Origin: Hygrophila difformis | Taxonomy: Eukaryota; Streptophyta; Magnoliopsida; Lamiales; Acanthaceae | Reading direction: 5' to 3' | Assembly (NCBI GenBank): GCA_030278955.1 | Contig: JAOANR010000014.1 | Span: forward strand, 17,858,068 to 17,922,067 | Length of the DNA: 64,000 nucleotides | In this document: piece after piece, positions 63,991 to 64,000 of the stretch | Position numbering within the stretch: position 1 is the stretch's first letter | Layout: each line of letters begins with the position of its first letter | Program-made: the position numbers and the translations under genes | The notes under the pieces: model-generated | Told to the model about the DNA's origin: nothing | Database searches by the model: none | Seen by the model: the letters and a program-made list of their open reading frames with translations, nothing else

Positions 63991-64000
63991 ATGGCATCGG

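Overview
This is a window of an AT-rich plant nuclear genome, almost certainly a flowering plant and probably a eudicot. The evidence is plant Ty1/copia elements, L1-type LINEs with a C-terminal RNase H, two En/Spm (CACTA) transposons, Stowaway-like MITEs, tRNA-derived SINEs, a non-specific lipid transfer protein gene, an LRR receptor-like kinase and a HAK/KUP potassium-transporter fragment, all with GT-AG introns. I cannot name the species. I saw no tRNA, rRNA or CRISPR loci. Most of the window is mobile DNA, much of it nested.

Layout. 1-8347: a decayed Ty1/copia element, split by a 4.63 kb single-LTR insertion (975-5604; TSD TAATC; TG...CA ends) that carries an array of TCGCGA-type hairpins. 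8476-11490: a TTC microsatellite and a 5'-truncated LINE. 12112-12973: a hAT-like element. 13090-21100: MITEs, a broken three-exon HAK/KUP fragment (15047-16222), an inverted SINE-like pair, an LTR-like segment and a 54-bp perfect palindrome. 21478-29738: a long-TIR, MULE-like MITE (9-bp TSD) split by CACTA-1 (21582-29409). 30154-30974: the intact two-exon lipid-transfer-protein gene. 31480-39283: CACTA-2. 39411-40690: SINEs. 41755-44755 (minus): a two-exon LRR receptor-like kinase. 47179-52189: a young Ty1/copia element. About 52700-58700 (minus): a LINE with two long ORFs that overlap by ATGA. 59857-60858: the 5' part of a probable plastid-protein gene. 61027-62980: a diverged second copy of sequence that flanks the copia and LINE insertions, studded with MITEs. 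63222-63990: a roughly 175-bp tandem repeat rich in TGTGGTAA.

How the genes relate. The cellular genes (lipid transfer protein, receptor kinase, probable plastid protein, transporter remnant) are functionally unrelated and stand as islands between transposons. The two CACTA elements share gene order: a GC-rich leader exon, a TNP2-type transposase in three exons, then a TNPA/Transposase_24-type gene in eight exons, all inside matching termini with dense ACCGACCGC subterminal repeats. CACTA-2 keeps both genes open (1132 and 401 aa) and looks capable of autonomy. CACTA-1 has a one-base deletion in its transposase but an intact second gene, so it could be mobilised in trans. I found no clearly new biological system. 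The most unusual items are the TCGCGA hairpin array, the CACTA pair bracketing a host gene, the nested insertions that can be ordered in time, and the interrupted duplication at 47-62 kb.
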